Shown: positions 31,212 through 45,100, counted from the stretch's first letter. The stretch is 64,000 nucleotides of DNA from Bathynomus jamesi (GCA_023014485.1 JAJOZX010008839.1:1-64000); one strand, 5' to 3'. The notes: generated by a model from the letters alone, not told the origin. Numbers and translations: made by a program.

Positions 31212-32606
31212 CAGTGCCCGCGAAAAGTATCCGATCACTCAAGAAAATACAATATTTTCCCTTGATATTCAGAGACACATAATTCACTTTCTATTTGTTC
31301 TAGCGACATCTGGTAACTTTGAGGTTGCTCGCTGATATGAGAGCTATCCAACGCATTCTCAAATTAGTGTTCTGGTAGCCTTCGTTGCGGGTGGCTGTGT
31401 CTCAAAGTTGTCAGATTTCACTGTTTGTGTAAATTTATTGATATTTTGTTATTTTTTACAGAAAGTGGTGTAAATAAAATTTATATATAATGTGTGCTAA
31501 AAAACAACTTAAGAGTGATTGTCGAGGTGCTATTGTTGCTTTGCATACATGTTGGAAATCACAGAGACAGATAGCTAAGGAATTAAACATATCCCAAAGT
31601 ACCGTTAATTTATGGGTTTCACGGGCTAAGAACAATGCCGGCCTAACCACGCCAGTCCCTAAAAAACGATCTGGCAGACCGAGAAAAACAAATTCACGAA
31701 CAGACAAACTTATGAAACGTTTAGTATTGAAAAACCCAACAATAACTGCGAAAGAAATAAAATTTAATATGAATAATTTGTTATCTGGTGTTTCTGAACG
31801 AACTATCCAGGAGCGGCTCCAAAAAGAACTCGGATTACCATCTCGCCATGCTGCTAAGAAACCGTTCATTAATGAAAAAATGCGTAAAAAACGTGTCGCA
31901 TTTTGTAAAAAATATATTCATTGGACTGTTGATGACTGGAAGAAGGTTTTATTTAGTGATGAGTCGACATTTTTGACATTCAGAAGTTGTCCAAAAAAGG
32001 TTCGCCGGCCCATTGGCTCAAATAGGATGGACCCTAAATACACCCTAAAGACAATGAAACACCCTCCAAGTGTGATGGTTTGGGGTTGTTTCGGTTACTA
32101 TGGGCGTGGAAACCTATATTTTCTTCCGAAGAACACAACTATGAATGGTGCACGGTATTTAGCAATGCTACAGGATAAACTTCCAATGGCAATGGCAATC
32201 CAAACGACAAAAACATACATGCATGATGGTGCACCATGTCACAGGGCCAAAATAGTGACAAAATGGATTACTGACAATAAATTTGATATTTTGGATTGGC
32301 CTGGTAATAGTCCAGATCTCAATCCGATAGAAAATATGTGGCTAATAATAAAAAATAAGGTTGAATGCCACGACACTGGCTCAGTCGAAAAATTACAAGA
32401 AGCCATCAAAAAGGTATGATGCAAGGAAATATCAGTGGAAGTTTGTCAAAACTTGATTAAATCCATGCCAAAACGTCTAGAACAAGTCATCCAAACCAAA
32501 GGACAGATGACAAAATACTAATATAAGGTTAGTATACATTTAAACATTGTTTTTTATGTAAAAAATACAAATTTCCAGGGTGATCGGATACTTTTCGCGG
32601 GCACTG
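31212..32606 (+). mobile_element. Tc1/mariner element, nearly intact
   Basis: 1395 bp. The ends CAGTGCCCGCGAAAAGTATC and the complementary right end match perfectly over at least 26 bases, each next to TA. Full-length structure, matching ends and a transposase with one visible defect suggest recent activity. It is inserted in family 1 copy B. Confidence 0.95.
31490..32521 (+). pseudogene. Tc1-family transposase (DD34E), single nonsense codon
   Basis: The frame begins MCAKKQLKSDCRGAIVALHT. A helix-turn-helix is visible at residues ~24-43 (SQRQIAKELNISQSTVNLWV), an AT-hook-like RSGRPRK near 62, and a second HTH region. The catalytic residues are Asp in LFSDEST, Asp in MHDGAPCH and Glu in NPIENMW. 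There are 34 residues between the last two, which gives the Tc1-type spacing. A TGA at 32417-32419 interrupts the frame about 34 codons before the natural end; the following residues (ISVEVCQNLIKSMPKRL) are typical of the family, so one base change, probably from TGG, ended an otherwise whole gene. Total length would be 343 codons. Confidence 0.9.
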
Positions 32607-33475
32607 TATATATATATATATATATTACACATAATAATGTTCTATAAATTCGAATCTGAGCGAGCGGAGGTTTTTATCTTAGAAGCGTTCGATTTTTCTA
32701 GGTTTAGCGGAATTTAACCATTTGCATAAGCATTTAGGAATATCTTGCGAAGGGTGAACGCACTTAAAAAAATAATAAAAAAATAATACATGCGAACGTA
32801 TTTGCACGATTTTGAACAAACAGGTACGGAGGCATAAAGTTTCGTACCATTTCGTAGACTGACACGAGTAAAAATGAATATTTAATAAAATTGATACTAT
32901 AGGATAATGGTCAAGATCGGACATGGTTGTATGAATGAACAACATATAAATAATGACGTATAGAGTGTACAGTTTTATTATTATGTTAAAGAATTTCCAT
33001 ACATTGTATACTAGAGATATGATGAAGGGAAATTAATGACTGGAAAATGTGAAGAGAATTAAGTTACTTTATGACGTCATAGTTATTTACTTCATACGTA
33101 CAGTATAACCTGTATAATTCATTATTGGGAGGATTTAAAAGAAACGAATTAGAGACAAAGAGTGGGTATTAAGGACTAAGAAGTACAACTACGGGTTCCA
33201 ATCATGCCATATGCAATGTGTGTGTATAATCTGATAAAATTTAGGGATGAGGGTTAGATGCAGGACAATCATAATTAATTATTATAAATTCTCTAACAAA
33301 CGAAAAATGGAAATATGGATACGACTAAACCAATAAAATGGTAGGTCGCATGGTTGTGACACTGAAAAAAAAATAGAAAGCAAAAATCGAAATTCTATCC
33401 AAACTCGCTCAGGCGAGTTTGGTTTCTCATGTAAAAATGAATATTGATTATTCGTTTTTCATTTTTACAGGGCTC

Positions 33476-34127
33476 TCCCTTTTAAAATGATATTAATACA
33501 ATAATATAATACAATTAATACCATACAATAAGATAACCTCCCAACTAATTCAAACTAGATGATGACTAATGGTTTTTATAATTACAAATTTATATACACA
33601 ATATAAGTCGGGGTGGTTAAGTTACGATGCACAGTAATTAGAAAATCAAATCTAATTTTAGAGAACCCTTTAATTTAAATAATCAATGATAGTTTTAAAT
33701 TTTCAACAAAAATTTTAATTGTTTAATTTTTAATAAAAATTTATTTTTCTGTGGGAAAAATTACATACATAATGAATAGTGAGTAAAAGGGAAAAATATA
33801 AATATTAAAGTTCAGGAATTTTCAAAGTTACCATGATCGTACAAATTATAAACTAATTTTATTGACTATTGTAGGTAAAAATCGAATTAAGTAATGGATG
33901 ATGTATAGACCTGTGGTCAAATGTGTATTTGTGTGTATTAGGTACAGAGTGGAGTGGTTGGTGATATGTCCAATTGGGGAAAAGGGATTTATTCTTTGAA
34001 ATTATACGTAAATGCGCATACGTATATATACGTGTACGTAGAACATGAGTATTGAGGATGTGGATTATGAGAGTAATTGGTTCATCCCGTGGAGAACTAG
34101 ATCATTAGTGGTCATTGGTGGATTAGG

Positions 34128-34130
<3 letters not shown>
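33476..34130. other. Unassigned AT-rich stretch
   Basis: No ORF, no repeat shared with the rest of the window that I could spot. It lies between family 1 copy B and the (TA)n tract before family 2 copy 2. Confidence 0.5.

Positions 34131-34182
<52 letters not shown>
34131..34182. repeat. (TA)n microsatellite
   Basis: A pure TA run at the left edge of family 2 copy 2, as in copy 1. Confidence 0.9.
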
Positions 34183-34356
34183 TTTAAGGAACAGATTAGC
34201 TTTGATTAAAATAACTTAATAAATACATGACCAAAAATTTATATACAGTAAGCAAAAATGATTAAGATTAAATAGCATAGTTAGCACTTACACGCAATGA
34301 AATAGTTTATTGTGATATCCAATGATTTTACAGAGGGTTTGTATATATAGTGGGCA

Positions 34357-34395
<39 letters not shown>

Positions 34396-35175
34396 AATTC
34401 GGAAGGTTTTTGAATTAAAGTTTAAAAATGTATAATAATTTAAAATGGGAGTATGATTATAAAACCCTTTAAGGTTAAGTGAATTATTATTTAATTCTAA
34501 TACAGGTAGTATTAATGATGATGTATGCATATGAGTTTTTATGTAAGTGACTTGAGGTACGGAAGGAAAATGAATTCGAATATGTGTCAAAAGTAATAAA
34601 ATTCAATTAGGATTATCATTTTACGTAATTAAATCAGTTGCAAGTATATTAAGGTAATTAAAAAAATGCACTTAGAAGAATTTACAATTAATGAAAGTAA
34701 ATCTCACGGTATTAAAAACTAAATTTATAATGGAATTAAATTCGACTAGTAACATTCCTAGCCATATATTTGTGTCAAATTCACTATAATTTTCGTTTGA
34801 AACCTTACAAATTGTACAGTAACAATTTAAGGACAATTACTCACGATTAATTGAGCAAATGAAAAATACAAATTAAAAATAGAAATCAATTATGCATTTT
34901 AATGAATTAAACATAATATCCTTAAAAATTAAAAACACAACTTTGGTTAAACTGTGATTTGACTGGAGCCAAAGAAGAATTAACGACGGTTGAACCATTT
35001 CTCTGGTTGACATGGTACACTGGGGTTGGGGTTTTAAAATAAAAAAACAAAGTTTGGAGTACTACATTCGGGGGAATGGAGTGGCTAAGCGGGGAGATAT
35101 GTCTGAAATTGACAATACGTCTTTTCGTGAGCACTTGGCTCTTTCGAAAAAGATTCATTGTCGCACTGCTTAGAA

Positions 35176-37642
35176 CAGGGGTGGGGAACCTTTTTTCATT
35201 GGAAGGCCGCATTTCATTTAACCAAGACCCTATTAGGCCGCATGCTGAGAATTTAACATATACAGTACAACAAAATGTCATATTTTAGTCTACAATCTAC
35301 ATATTTACTAATTTTAAATCAAACTTGATAATACGTGAAGGTTTTTATAATAAATAAAAAATTCAGCAAGTGCACATTTTGGGGGGGGGGGGAATAATTG
35401 ACAATAGAACTAATATCAAGTGAAAAATGACATTAAGTGAAATGATAATATTAAGTGAAAAAGTGATAAACCATTTAATGACTTTTTTGTGACTGCTTAT
35501 TGCGGGACCGTAGTTTTAGTTGGTCCTCCAGGTGAATATTCGTCATCTGAGATCTCAAGCGTGTTTTGATTTGAGTCACATACGAAAACGTTGATTCACA
35601 ACAGTAGGTTGTGCCGAAATAAGACAACATTCGACGAGCATGTTGGCGCAGACGTGGGTATTCAACGGCATTTTTCCATATTTCAACAGGATCCTTCTTA
35701 GTATCAAATAGAGACTTAAGGATATTATCTTCTAATACCTCAATCAACTCCATCTGTAAATCTTCAGGTGCTTTGGAGACATCAACCAGGTGTGGTTGGA
35801 AGGCTAGTTTCAGTGTGAAGTCATGTTTCGCAAAATCTTCAAATCTTTCATCGTATTCTTCAATCAGGGAGTCTAGGACAGCTGTGTATTCTTTCACATC
35901 GCATTCCCTTAATGATTTGCTTGTATCTTCTTCATCAATTACCTTTGCCAGTTCAGGGAAGCGTTCAGCTGAAAGTTCCGATCGGGTAAGGATAGTTTTG
36001 AAAAAGCGCAGCTTCCTCCGAAAAGCCTGGATTTTTTGCCACATTTCATATATGGATTTAGTTTTACCTTGCAAAGAAATATTCAGGTCATTTTGCTTTG
36101 ACATTACGTCACACAAAAATGCAGCGTTTCAGCAGAAATCCTTTTTTGACAATTCACATGGTTCATTGAGTCCCTCAAAACATCTTGTGATTTGTTTTCG
36201 CAAAGACAAAAGTTTTTCAAAGACTTGCCCTTGTGATAAACAGCGCACTTTAGAATGATACGGAAGATCCACACTGAATGTTTCATCATCAAGCATAAAC
36301 ATACTGCGAAACTGGCGATGTGATGCATTTGTTCTAATATAGTTCACAATACGTATAACTTTACTTAATGTGTCACTTAAAACTAGATTTGGCACAGAGA
36401 TTCTGTTGATGCAAAATACAGTGAAAGGAAATCAAGCTATCTGGATTTAGCAGTTCTTTTTGTAGTAGCGCAACAAATCCTGCACATTTTCCTCTCATGG
36501 AAGGTGCACCATCTGTGCATACACTTACTAAATTACATAAATTCAGTTTCGCTTCACGGCATTTTTCTTTGAAGAGAGACAAGACGTCAATTCCACGTGT
36601 CTTCCCCGTAAGGGTACCCAAAGCCAGTAACTCCTCGTAGTATTGAAAATCTGCAGTTATAACACGAATAAAAAATGACACTTGCGCTGAGTCAGTAATA
36701 TCAGTGGAGTCATCCAAGGCAATCGAATAATAAGTATTTTCGCTTTGGCATATTGTATGAAGCTGTTCAGTTACATTGAGGGTTAATTCATGTTGCCGAT
36801 CAGTTATGGTCCTTCTTGAAAGAGGTAGTTGTTTGTATTTGTTAACCTTGTCTGAATCTAAAGAGGCTACAACTTCAACAATGCATTCTTTTATGATTTC
36901 CACATCACTATATGGCTTACCTCTTTTTCCAAGTATATATGCTACTTTATAAGTTGCTTTAGTGATTTCAGTCCCTAGGCCTGACATCGTTTTAAATACT
37001 TGCTGTTGTTGCTGCTTTTGAAGTTTCATCTTCGTAAGTGCAGACTTTCGGGGTTCTCCTTCCAATATAGCATATTTGTGGTTCTTATAAGTTGCATAAT
37101 GCTGATATGCATTGTGTTTCTTCACTGTTGCAATTATGGCGTTGCAGAGCAAACACATCATTTTATCTTTCTTAGCAACTATGAAATACTGCAATTCCCA
37201 TTCTTCATGGAATACTCTGTTCTCTTCCTTTAATTTTCTTTTCACAGTTTTTGACATGATTGGGGTACCAGAATATTTTTAAATAAAAATGGTACACGAA
37301 TTGATCAAATATTTACAGAGAAAACAAGCGTGCGTGTGACTATCGGAGAATTGTCAGTAACTGTCATCCAGTCGAGTTGATCGTTGATAGGTAAGGGCGT
37401 AAGCCGTAAGGCAACGCTGCCAGTTTCAACTGGCAGCGTTGCCATATTTCCTATTGTTCAAGCCATAAAGAAGGCTTGTATGTGTAAGAAGCAGTGAAGC
37501 TGAAACCATGATCTAATGAAATAGCCTAAAGCCCTAAAGGGGTATCAGTTGCTGTCCATTATCGTACGGTATGAATTCTGAATGTCAAATAGGCAGAAGG
37601 CCGCAACTAGTACCCCAAAAGGCCGCAGGTTCCCCACCCCTG
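35176..37642 (-). mobile_element. hAT element, copy 2
   Basis: 2467 bp, opposite in orientation to copy 1. GCTTAGAA flanks it on both sides (35168-35175 and 37643-37650), and the same 8-mer occurs once in the matching uninterrupted site of family 2 copy 1 near 25238. The insertion is therefore proven by structure and by an empty site. The ends are CAGGGGTGGGGAACC and its complement. Confidence 0.95.
35475..37257 (-). pseudogene. hAT transposase, copy 2, frameshift and stop
   Basis: Nearly identical to 13323-15107 but broken elsewhere. It reads through the codon that is a stop in copy 1, then loses two bases near 36390 (just after HCILHQQNLCAKS), and gains a TGA near 36134 where copy 1 has GGA. 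The N-terminal finger, DDSTD, CTDGAPSM and the hATC region are all recognisable. The two copies have independent lesions, so both descend from an intact gene not far back. Confidence 0.9.
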
Positions 37643-38266
37643 GCTTAGAACAAAAATTAAAGGAGTTCAAACAAACGGAGGGACGGCATATTCCTCCCCA
37701 TAGTAATTTAAAAAGGAAGTCATTGGGACGTGATTGATTAATTATTACAGAACTATGATCATCAGATATACATTACAATAATTATCAAAATCATTATAAA
37801 CAATTGTAAATCTGTTTTTTTTTTTACAAGAAAATATATAATTTCACCTACATATTTATACACGCAACAACTGCATGCAAAAGGAGACAAATTGGTCAAT
37901 TTCCTTCTTACAAAAATAAAAGAAGGTTGAACTAAGGACACAAACCGTTCAACTTAGGTTGAATTTAATTTTTTCTTATAACAAAAGAAAGGTTGAATTA
38001 AATTCGCTTAAATTAAATTCTCTTAAACAACAACAAAAAGTCGAGTTCAATTGATTGCATTGAAATGACGGACTTCAATAGTGAGACTTGAAACTAACGT
38101 CAAAACTGATTGAAAATAACAGAACAAACTGACTTCAAATAAAACAAACTGACTTCAAAACTGACTTGCAACTGGAACTGACTGGGAACTGACCACAACT
38201 GATTTGGAACTGAAACTGACTACAACTGTCTTGAAACTGACTGACTGACTAACTTAAACTGACATA

Positions 38267-38470
38267 CTGACTTGAACTGCTATCAAGTATTTCTACAAAT
38301 CTCTGGGGCGGTTGTCCCTCTGGATGCAACCTACTGACTTGAACTGCTATCAAGTATTTCTATAAATCTCTGAGGCGGTTGTCCATCTGGATGCAACCTA
38401 CTGACTTGAACTGCTATTAAGTGAAGACTATCAATCTCTGGGGTTTGGTTGTCCCTCTTCGATACAACCA
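38267..38470. repeat. 67-bp tandem repeat
   Basis: Two units spaced exactly 67 bases apart (from CTGACTTGAACTGCTATCAA to GGTTGTCCCTCTGGATGCAA) and a third, diverged one. The GACTTGAACTG part links it to the tail of family 2. Confidence 0.85.
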
Positions 38471-38722
38471 GCTGAAACTGTCTGAAAAATGAAACTGGAA
38501 CTTGAAACTGCTTCAAGTATCTCTATAACTCTATAAACTCTCTCTTTCTTAATTTGCAGGTCAAATTCAATTCAATAATTTGAAAAAAATTGTAAACAAA
38601 AATACGAAATGTAAACATATTTCACTCGAATGTATGCGAAGGTACAGTAATATTATGTTTGGTACATAAAATAAAATTATTCTATACTAAATATAATAGT
38701 GAAAATAACTCTGAAAATAACT

Positions 38723-40110
38723 CTGTGACATTTAATTCCTGTGACATTTAATTCCTGTGACATTTAACTCCTGTGACATTTAACTCCTGTGACATTTAAC
38801 TCCTGTGACATTTAACTCCTGTGACATTTAACTCCTGTGACATTTAACTCCTGTGACATTTAACTCCTGTGACATTTAACTCCTGTGGCAATTAACTTCT
38901 GCGGCAATTAACTTCTGCGGCAATTAACTTCTGCGGCAATTAACTTCTGCGGCAATTAACTTCTGCGAAAATTAACTTCTGCGAAAATTAACTTCTGCGA
39001 AAATTAACTTCTGCGAAAATTAACTTCTGCGAAAATTAACTTCTGCGAAAATTAACTTCTGCGAAAATTAACTTCTGCGAAAATTAACTTCTGCGAAAAT
39101 TAACTTCTGCGAAAATTAACTTCTGCGAAAATTAACTTCTGCGAAAATTAACTTCTGCGAAAATTAACTTCTGCGAAAATTAACTTCTGCGAAAATTAAC
39201 TTCTGCGAAAATTAACTTCTGCGAAAATTAACTTCTGCGAAAATTAACTTCTGCGAAAATTAACTTCTGCGAAAATTAACTTCTGCGAAAATTAACTTCT
39301 GCGAAAATTAACTTCTGCGAAAATTAACTTCTGCGAAAATTAACTTCTGCGAAAATTAACTTCTGCGAAAATTAACTTCTGCGAAAATTAACTTCTGCGA
39401 AAATTAACTTCTGCGAAAATTAACTTCTGCGAAAATTAACTTCTGCGAAAATTAACTTCTGCGAAAATTAACTTCTGCGAAAATTAACTTCTGCGAAAAT
39501 TAACTTCTGCGAAAATTAACTTCTGCGAAAATTAACTTCTGCGAAAATTAACTTCTGCGAAAATTAACTTCTGCGAAAATTAACTTCTGCGAAAATTAAC
39601 TTCTGCGAAAATTAACTTCTGCGAAAATTAACTTCTGCGAAAATTAACTTCTGCGAAAATTAACTTCTGCGAAAATTAACTTCTGCGAAAATTAACTTCT
39701 GCGAAAATTAACTTCTGCGAAAATTAACTTCTGCGAAAATTAACTTCTGCGAAAATTAACTTCTGCGAAAATTAACTTCTGCGAAAATTAACTTCTGCGA
39801 AAATTAACTTCTGCGAAAATTAACTTCTGCGAAAATTAACTTCTGCGAAAATTAACTTCTGCGAAAATTAACTTCTGCGAAAATTAACTTCTGCGAAAAT
39901 TAACTTCTGCGAAAATTAACTTCTGCGAAAATTAACTTCTGCGAAAATTAACTTCTGCGAAAATTAACTTCTGCGAAAATTAACTTCTGCGAAAATTAAC
40001 TTCTGCGAAAATTAACTTCTGCGAAAATTAACTTCTGCGAAAATTAACTTCTGCGAAAATTAACTTCTGCGAAAATTAACTTCTGCGAAAATTAACTTCT
40101 GCGAAAATAA
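38723..40110. repeat. 16-bp minisatellite in three variant blocks
   Basis: About 87 units. The first ~10 are CTGTGACATTTAACTC (with an AATTCC variant in the first units), the next ~5 are CTGCGGCAATTAACTT, and the last ~72 are CTGCGAAAATTAACTT. The blocks meet without a change in spacing. Each block is very uniform inside. Confidence 0.95.
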
Positions 40111-40576
40111 CTGTTTCAATAAAAAAAATGTATCACTGGTGTCTGAAATGTTCACTGTGTTTCTTGTAAATTCTGGCTTGGTATTAGTTAACTGTTAATA
40201 ATGCTGTCTTCTCAACTGTTTACAAATTACTTAAAAAAAAGACAAACTCTGTACTTAACAAAATTTCTACGGCGAAATCCTTAGAGACTTGTCCTGAAGA
40301 CCTGTCTAGCTGGCTACTTGTTCCTGGATGAAGAATGGGCGTCGCCAGTTGTTCTATTTCCAAGGTCTGGAAGACTGGAAGAATCCTGATGCAGGGGTCT
40401 CTAGTTTTGTTATCCTAAGGCAAGGTAATTTCTATCCTGGCCAAAGAGTGGCCACTTGTTAAAATCTTTCTTCTATGTGCTTATGGGTTGTCTCGATTTC
40501 CAGAGTCTGGAAGACTGGAAGAACCTGGATGCAGGGGTCGTCAGTTTGTTATCCTGTGGCAGGGGTCCCCAGACTG
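40108..40576. other. Spacer with an imperfect ~150-base duplication
   Basis: The phrase GGTCTGGAAGACTGGAAGAA followed by CTGATGCAGGGGTC occurs twice, near 40360 and 40500, each followed by a GTTATCCT motif. No gene is evident. It leads directly into family 1 copy C. Confidence 0.6.
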
Positions 40577-41391
40577 TTAACCCCTGCGTCTATGGCCCTC
40601 GGGTGGTTCGGAGTCGACGGATGTTCTGGTTAGGAGGCAACAATGGATATTTCTCGCGATAGTTTTCTTCTATAACATCTTAATTTTTTCTCTCGCTATA
40701 GGGTCGACAGACTTGTTAATTCTTCTGTTTCTATAGTCTTGGGTTATCTCGAAGGAAAAGATAAAAACAACAACAACAACTTTCTTTCACTGTAATTTAC
40801 TTCTAAAAAATGTACAGGTAGTGCGATGAATTTACAGGGGTAGAGGTTTGACCTCTTTCGACCATGGCTCAGGCCGGAATCTAAAAATTAAGGAGGCAAG
40901 GGGCCTCTGCCCCCCTCGCTCGGAGGTTGCTAACAAGGGAGTGTTAATCGAAGTCGAAACAGAAGTAATCATTATTTTACAATTACATGCTTTATATATA
41001 ATCTAAATTTTGGGGGAGTGCAGTTTGAAGGTTAAGTTCCCCCCTTTAAACACATGATCAGATTTTTGAAAGATGCCAAATAAAAAATAATAATAAATAA
41101 TCGTATTTTCACCGAGTATGCATTTCTAAAAGGCGACATAATTACATTGAGTAAAATCTAAGTACATCACTGAGTACACTGTAATTTGGTCTACAATTAC
41201 GGATTAATTTACATTCGCTTATTATCGTTAATTATAGTTTTTATTAAAGTACATTAATTATATTATATTAAATTATTATCATTAATTACAGTTTCATTAA
41301 AGTACTTTCAATTCTTACAGTGTTTTTATACTTATATATGGTTATTAGTACAACACAAAGTTCATGGGCACATACGGTGTGTATATATGTA

Positions 41392-41438
<47 letters not shown>

Positions 41439-42149
41439 CATATCACACATAATAACGTTCTATAAATTTGAATCAAAGCGAGCGGAGGTTTTTATCTTAG
41501 AAGCGTTCGATCTGTGCGGGGTTGAGCGGAATTTGAACATTTGCATAAGCATTTATGAATATCTTGCAAGGGGTGAACGCACTTAAAAAAAATATATAAA
41601 AAAAATAATACATGCGAACGTTTTTGCACGATTTTGAACGAACAGCTACGGAGGCATAAAGTTTCGTACCATTTCGTAGACTGACACGAGTAAAAATGAA
41701 TATTTAATAAAATTGATATAGGATAATGGTCAAGGTAGGACTAGTCCAGGCAATTTGTAGTTAGACCTGGGCAAAATTGCTTCAGAAGCTTTCTAAACTG
41801 TTTCCAGCTCAGGAACCATTGCCGAATAACATATCCAAAATCCGACAAAACTGGACCCCGGGAACACCCCCAAAAATGAAATTCAAAATGGCGGACTGGA
41901 TGTTTCCTACGAAAAAAAAATATATATAATTTACGCTTTTATTTATAGAGATACATTTGATGCTTTTTCTTTCAGTTGTAATGTTTTAAATAATTCAACA
42001 ATATACAACACAACCAGTTATTACGCAAATATAATGTTATATAGCTTTTTACAGATTTTTATAATCAATAATACAACAATTATTTTTTTCCCAGTTTCAA
42101 GTTATGTTCATTACAGAAGAAGTGATACCTGGTCACAAACATACAGAAA

Positions 42150-45100
42150 TTAATCCTCTTGATCACTATCATCGGATAGATTACCGGTACTTGGGTTGTT
42201 ATCGCAACCACTGATTTGGCACTCGCCACAAGCGGCTGAACAGGGCATTCCATTACGCTTGCATCCACATCTTGAAGTAGCACATTTCGTTTTGCAGGAG
42301 CAGCGGATCATGTTGAGTAGATAATTTGGAGCTGGTGGCTTGTCGCAGGCTGTAGGGTAGTAGGAATTATTCTTTACATACCAACCCCACTGTTCTGCAT
42401 CGATCTTCTCTTCTGTAGACTTCCAGATTAGTATTTGAAAGTATGTGCGAAAGCTGTGGTACTTTGTGGACGCATCTGTAGGTGGCAAACGTTCGGTGTA
42501 ACAAAAGATTTAGCTGTAGCTACCTTTTCAACTAACATTCGATGACGTAGTGCGTTAGTGGATTCAAGTGTTTTGCAGCCATACAACAGAAGCATTGCCT
42601 TTCTTCCAGCGGCTTCAATGTCAGAGTGTTGGCAACAATCAGAACAGAATGTATTTGCAACTGAACGGAGTTCAGCCACCTTCATCAGTGTTTCGAATGC
42701 TTTGGCTTTACCGATCTAAAAAATTCTGGATGTGCTATCACAGCCCGTGAAAGCATGCACAAACAGGAGATACTTGCAGATGTCATTGCTTAACAATGAT
42801 TGAATGCTGAGAATATCATACACAGGATTAGGAGATGGTCCCCGTCTTATATCGCTGCGATAGTACAACTTGAAACCACTGTCCTTGGCATGGTACAGAA
42901 GGAGAATCAGCAAGTCGGTGTCTTCCCCTATTACTGTTGTAGTTGCATTTTCTGATGAGGAAACTGCTGCACGAACGATGTCCACATCAGCATCCCCATC
43001 TGCCTTGTGAACAGTACACCCGTGCTTCTTCAACATCTCACCTACGAGGGAAATAAATGCTTGCTTGTTGTTTTCATTAGCCAAGAAGTGTTCCTTCTGG
43101 CCAACAAACTTCATGCTTGGACTGAGATTCACATTTCTGCTTGTCTTGGTGCTGCGTCTTCTGTGGGTCATGTCCTTGATCGTAGGAGAGCTGCTGTAGC
43201 CATCAAAAACAATGATTGCTTTTCCATATGTTTTCAGAGTGAAATCGGCATATGAGTTGGCGATGCTGTCATATGTTTCATCTTGACGCCAGGAAACACG
43301 ATGTAGTAGAGATCCACCATCCAATACGTACTGGTCTGTGCACTGAATTTCTTGAACTTCTTCCATGCGTAAAGTGTCAGTGTATTTGATTATTGCATGA
43401 GCTAGCTGAGACTTATCGGGTTTCCTCAAGATACTTCGTGATTCGAACAATGCAGGAGGATATGCACACAGTTCGTAACACATGACATCTTCAAGATTCA
43501 TGTCTCCGCCAGTGGCAACAGTCATCATTCTCTGAAACAGTAGTGCAGGATCTACTTCTATATCTGAAGCATCAGTGATCACAACGGCAGAAGCAGATTC
43601 TAGTGTTTTCACTTTGTCAGATCTTTTGGCAGAATATGTAAAGGCTTGTTTCCCAATCATTTTTACGACAATGTTCGTACCGATTGAATGCAAATGATGA
43701 ACGTTAACTCCAGGATCAGCAGTTAGCCCTGTTACAATGTTGCAGAGACCCGAGGTAGAATGGAATGGGGATAAGGATTCCAGACGTTCAAGTACTTTCT
43801 TCATGTCATTACTGTCCCTGATTTGTCTACTTCCCCTCATTTCCTTGTGCTGTTCACTACTTTCCAACAAAACTCTGGTGTATTCCTGCATTGCTAAGTT
43901 ATAAGTGGAACATAGAGGCATAGAAAAGAGCCACGTTGTCCTTTGGATGTCTGTAAATCCATTTCCGCGTGTCAGTCCGCCTCTGCTTTTCAGGGAACGC
44001 ATTAGTACTTGTTCTATCACCAGGTCTGTGCCGAGTCCGGCCCATAATCTGTCGCTTCTTCTTACCACAAACTTACCTTCCTGGAACATTTTGTTAACGG
44101 CTGGATTTTCAGAAGGCAAACTTAACATTTTCTGCAGGTACAGGTATATCGATTTCAGGTAATTGTGATGTCCGGCTGCTGCAATTATGGGGATGGTCTC
44201 CAGCATAGCTTGCAAGTGCAAATCCCACGAGCCGGTTCTGTCTGCTGTTATCAAGGAACGTGCAATGTTGATCATTCGCTGATATTCCAACCAGAGTTGA
44301 CTTGTTTGCGAAGTAGATTGTAGGTCAGTTTTCTTCGCATCCAAGGTGGTAGCAATCTGAGACAATGGATTCGAAGATTCCACATCCTCAACTGATTGTT
44401 TGGCGGTCATAACATCGTCGAGCAGGTCACAGGCTTCCTTATGGAGGTCATGAGGAGTTCCATCTTCATTACGAGGGAAAACGTCTGCGACTAGTAAGGT
44501 ACTAAGAGCTGCATCTACTATCATATGACCACGTATCGCTCTTGAAACAGCTTTTCCAGACATCATGTGTTGCACGGCATTTGGTCCGTATATTTCTTGA
44601 AGTACTTCAGACAATCCTGAACCATTCATAAGAGTACCGACTGCTCCCAAAAGATTCATCAGAGTGTGAAATGATCCCAGCATTAAAACAATGTCCTGCA
44701 GGTCTCTCTGTTCATTGATGATTTGGGAAGCTTTCCAGAACAAAGGTTGATCAAAGGTAATAATGCATGGGACTTTTTGATCGCGTGCTATCTTGCTCAA
44801 ATATAGTAATGTCGAAAATGCAGGTCATGTCAGTTGGCGACATATCTATGATGGGAAGGAACGTGATCGACGCCACACCTGGATGTGAGACACTTGATCC
44901 ACCGTGAATTGCCTGCATTGTTCCGGACCAACTTGGACCTGATCTTTCTGCTGAAGATATCTGCCAGAGAAGACTAAGTCGACTTATGGTGGCAGTGGGT
45001 ACTGGAAGTTCGCGGAATGAGATGGCCCTCAACATGCTTCTCGCGTGTCTATATTCCCTAATGTCAACGGTTGCAATCTTCTTAATGTCATTGTCACCAA

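Larger units (their letters stand above)
30360..33475 (+). repeat. Family 1 long non-coding repeat, copy B
   Basis: Same landmarks and order as copy A. It begins GTTAATCCCTCCGTCTTTGG after a (TA)n tract and ends beside CATTTTTACAGGGCTCTCCC. A Tc1 element sits at 31212-32606; without it the copy is about 1.7 kb. It shows the empty sites for both insertions found in copy C, which makes it useful for defining those elements. Confidence 0.8.
34183..38260 (+). repeat. Family 2 long non-coding repeat, copy 2
   Basis: Matches 24244-25740 with scattered substitutions, and is interrupted by an hAT at 35176-37642. It also carries a (TG)n run near 34364-34391 that is much shorter in copy 1. The GACTTGAAACTGAC-rich tail is present but, unlike in copy 1, has not grown into a regular 21-bp array. 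Confidence 0.8.

Noticed and set aside
38723..40110. CRISPR-like array
   Set aside because: The units are 16 bp and contiguous with no unique spacers, so this is a minisatellite in a eukaryotic context.
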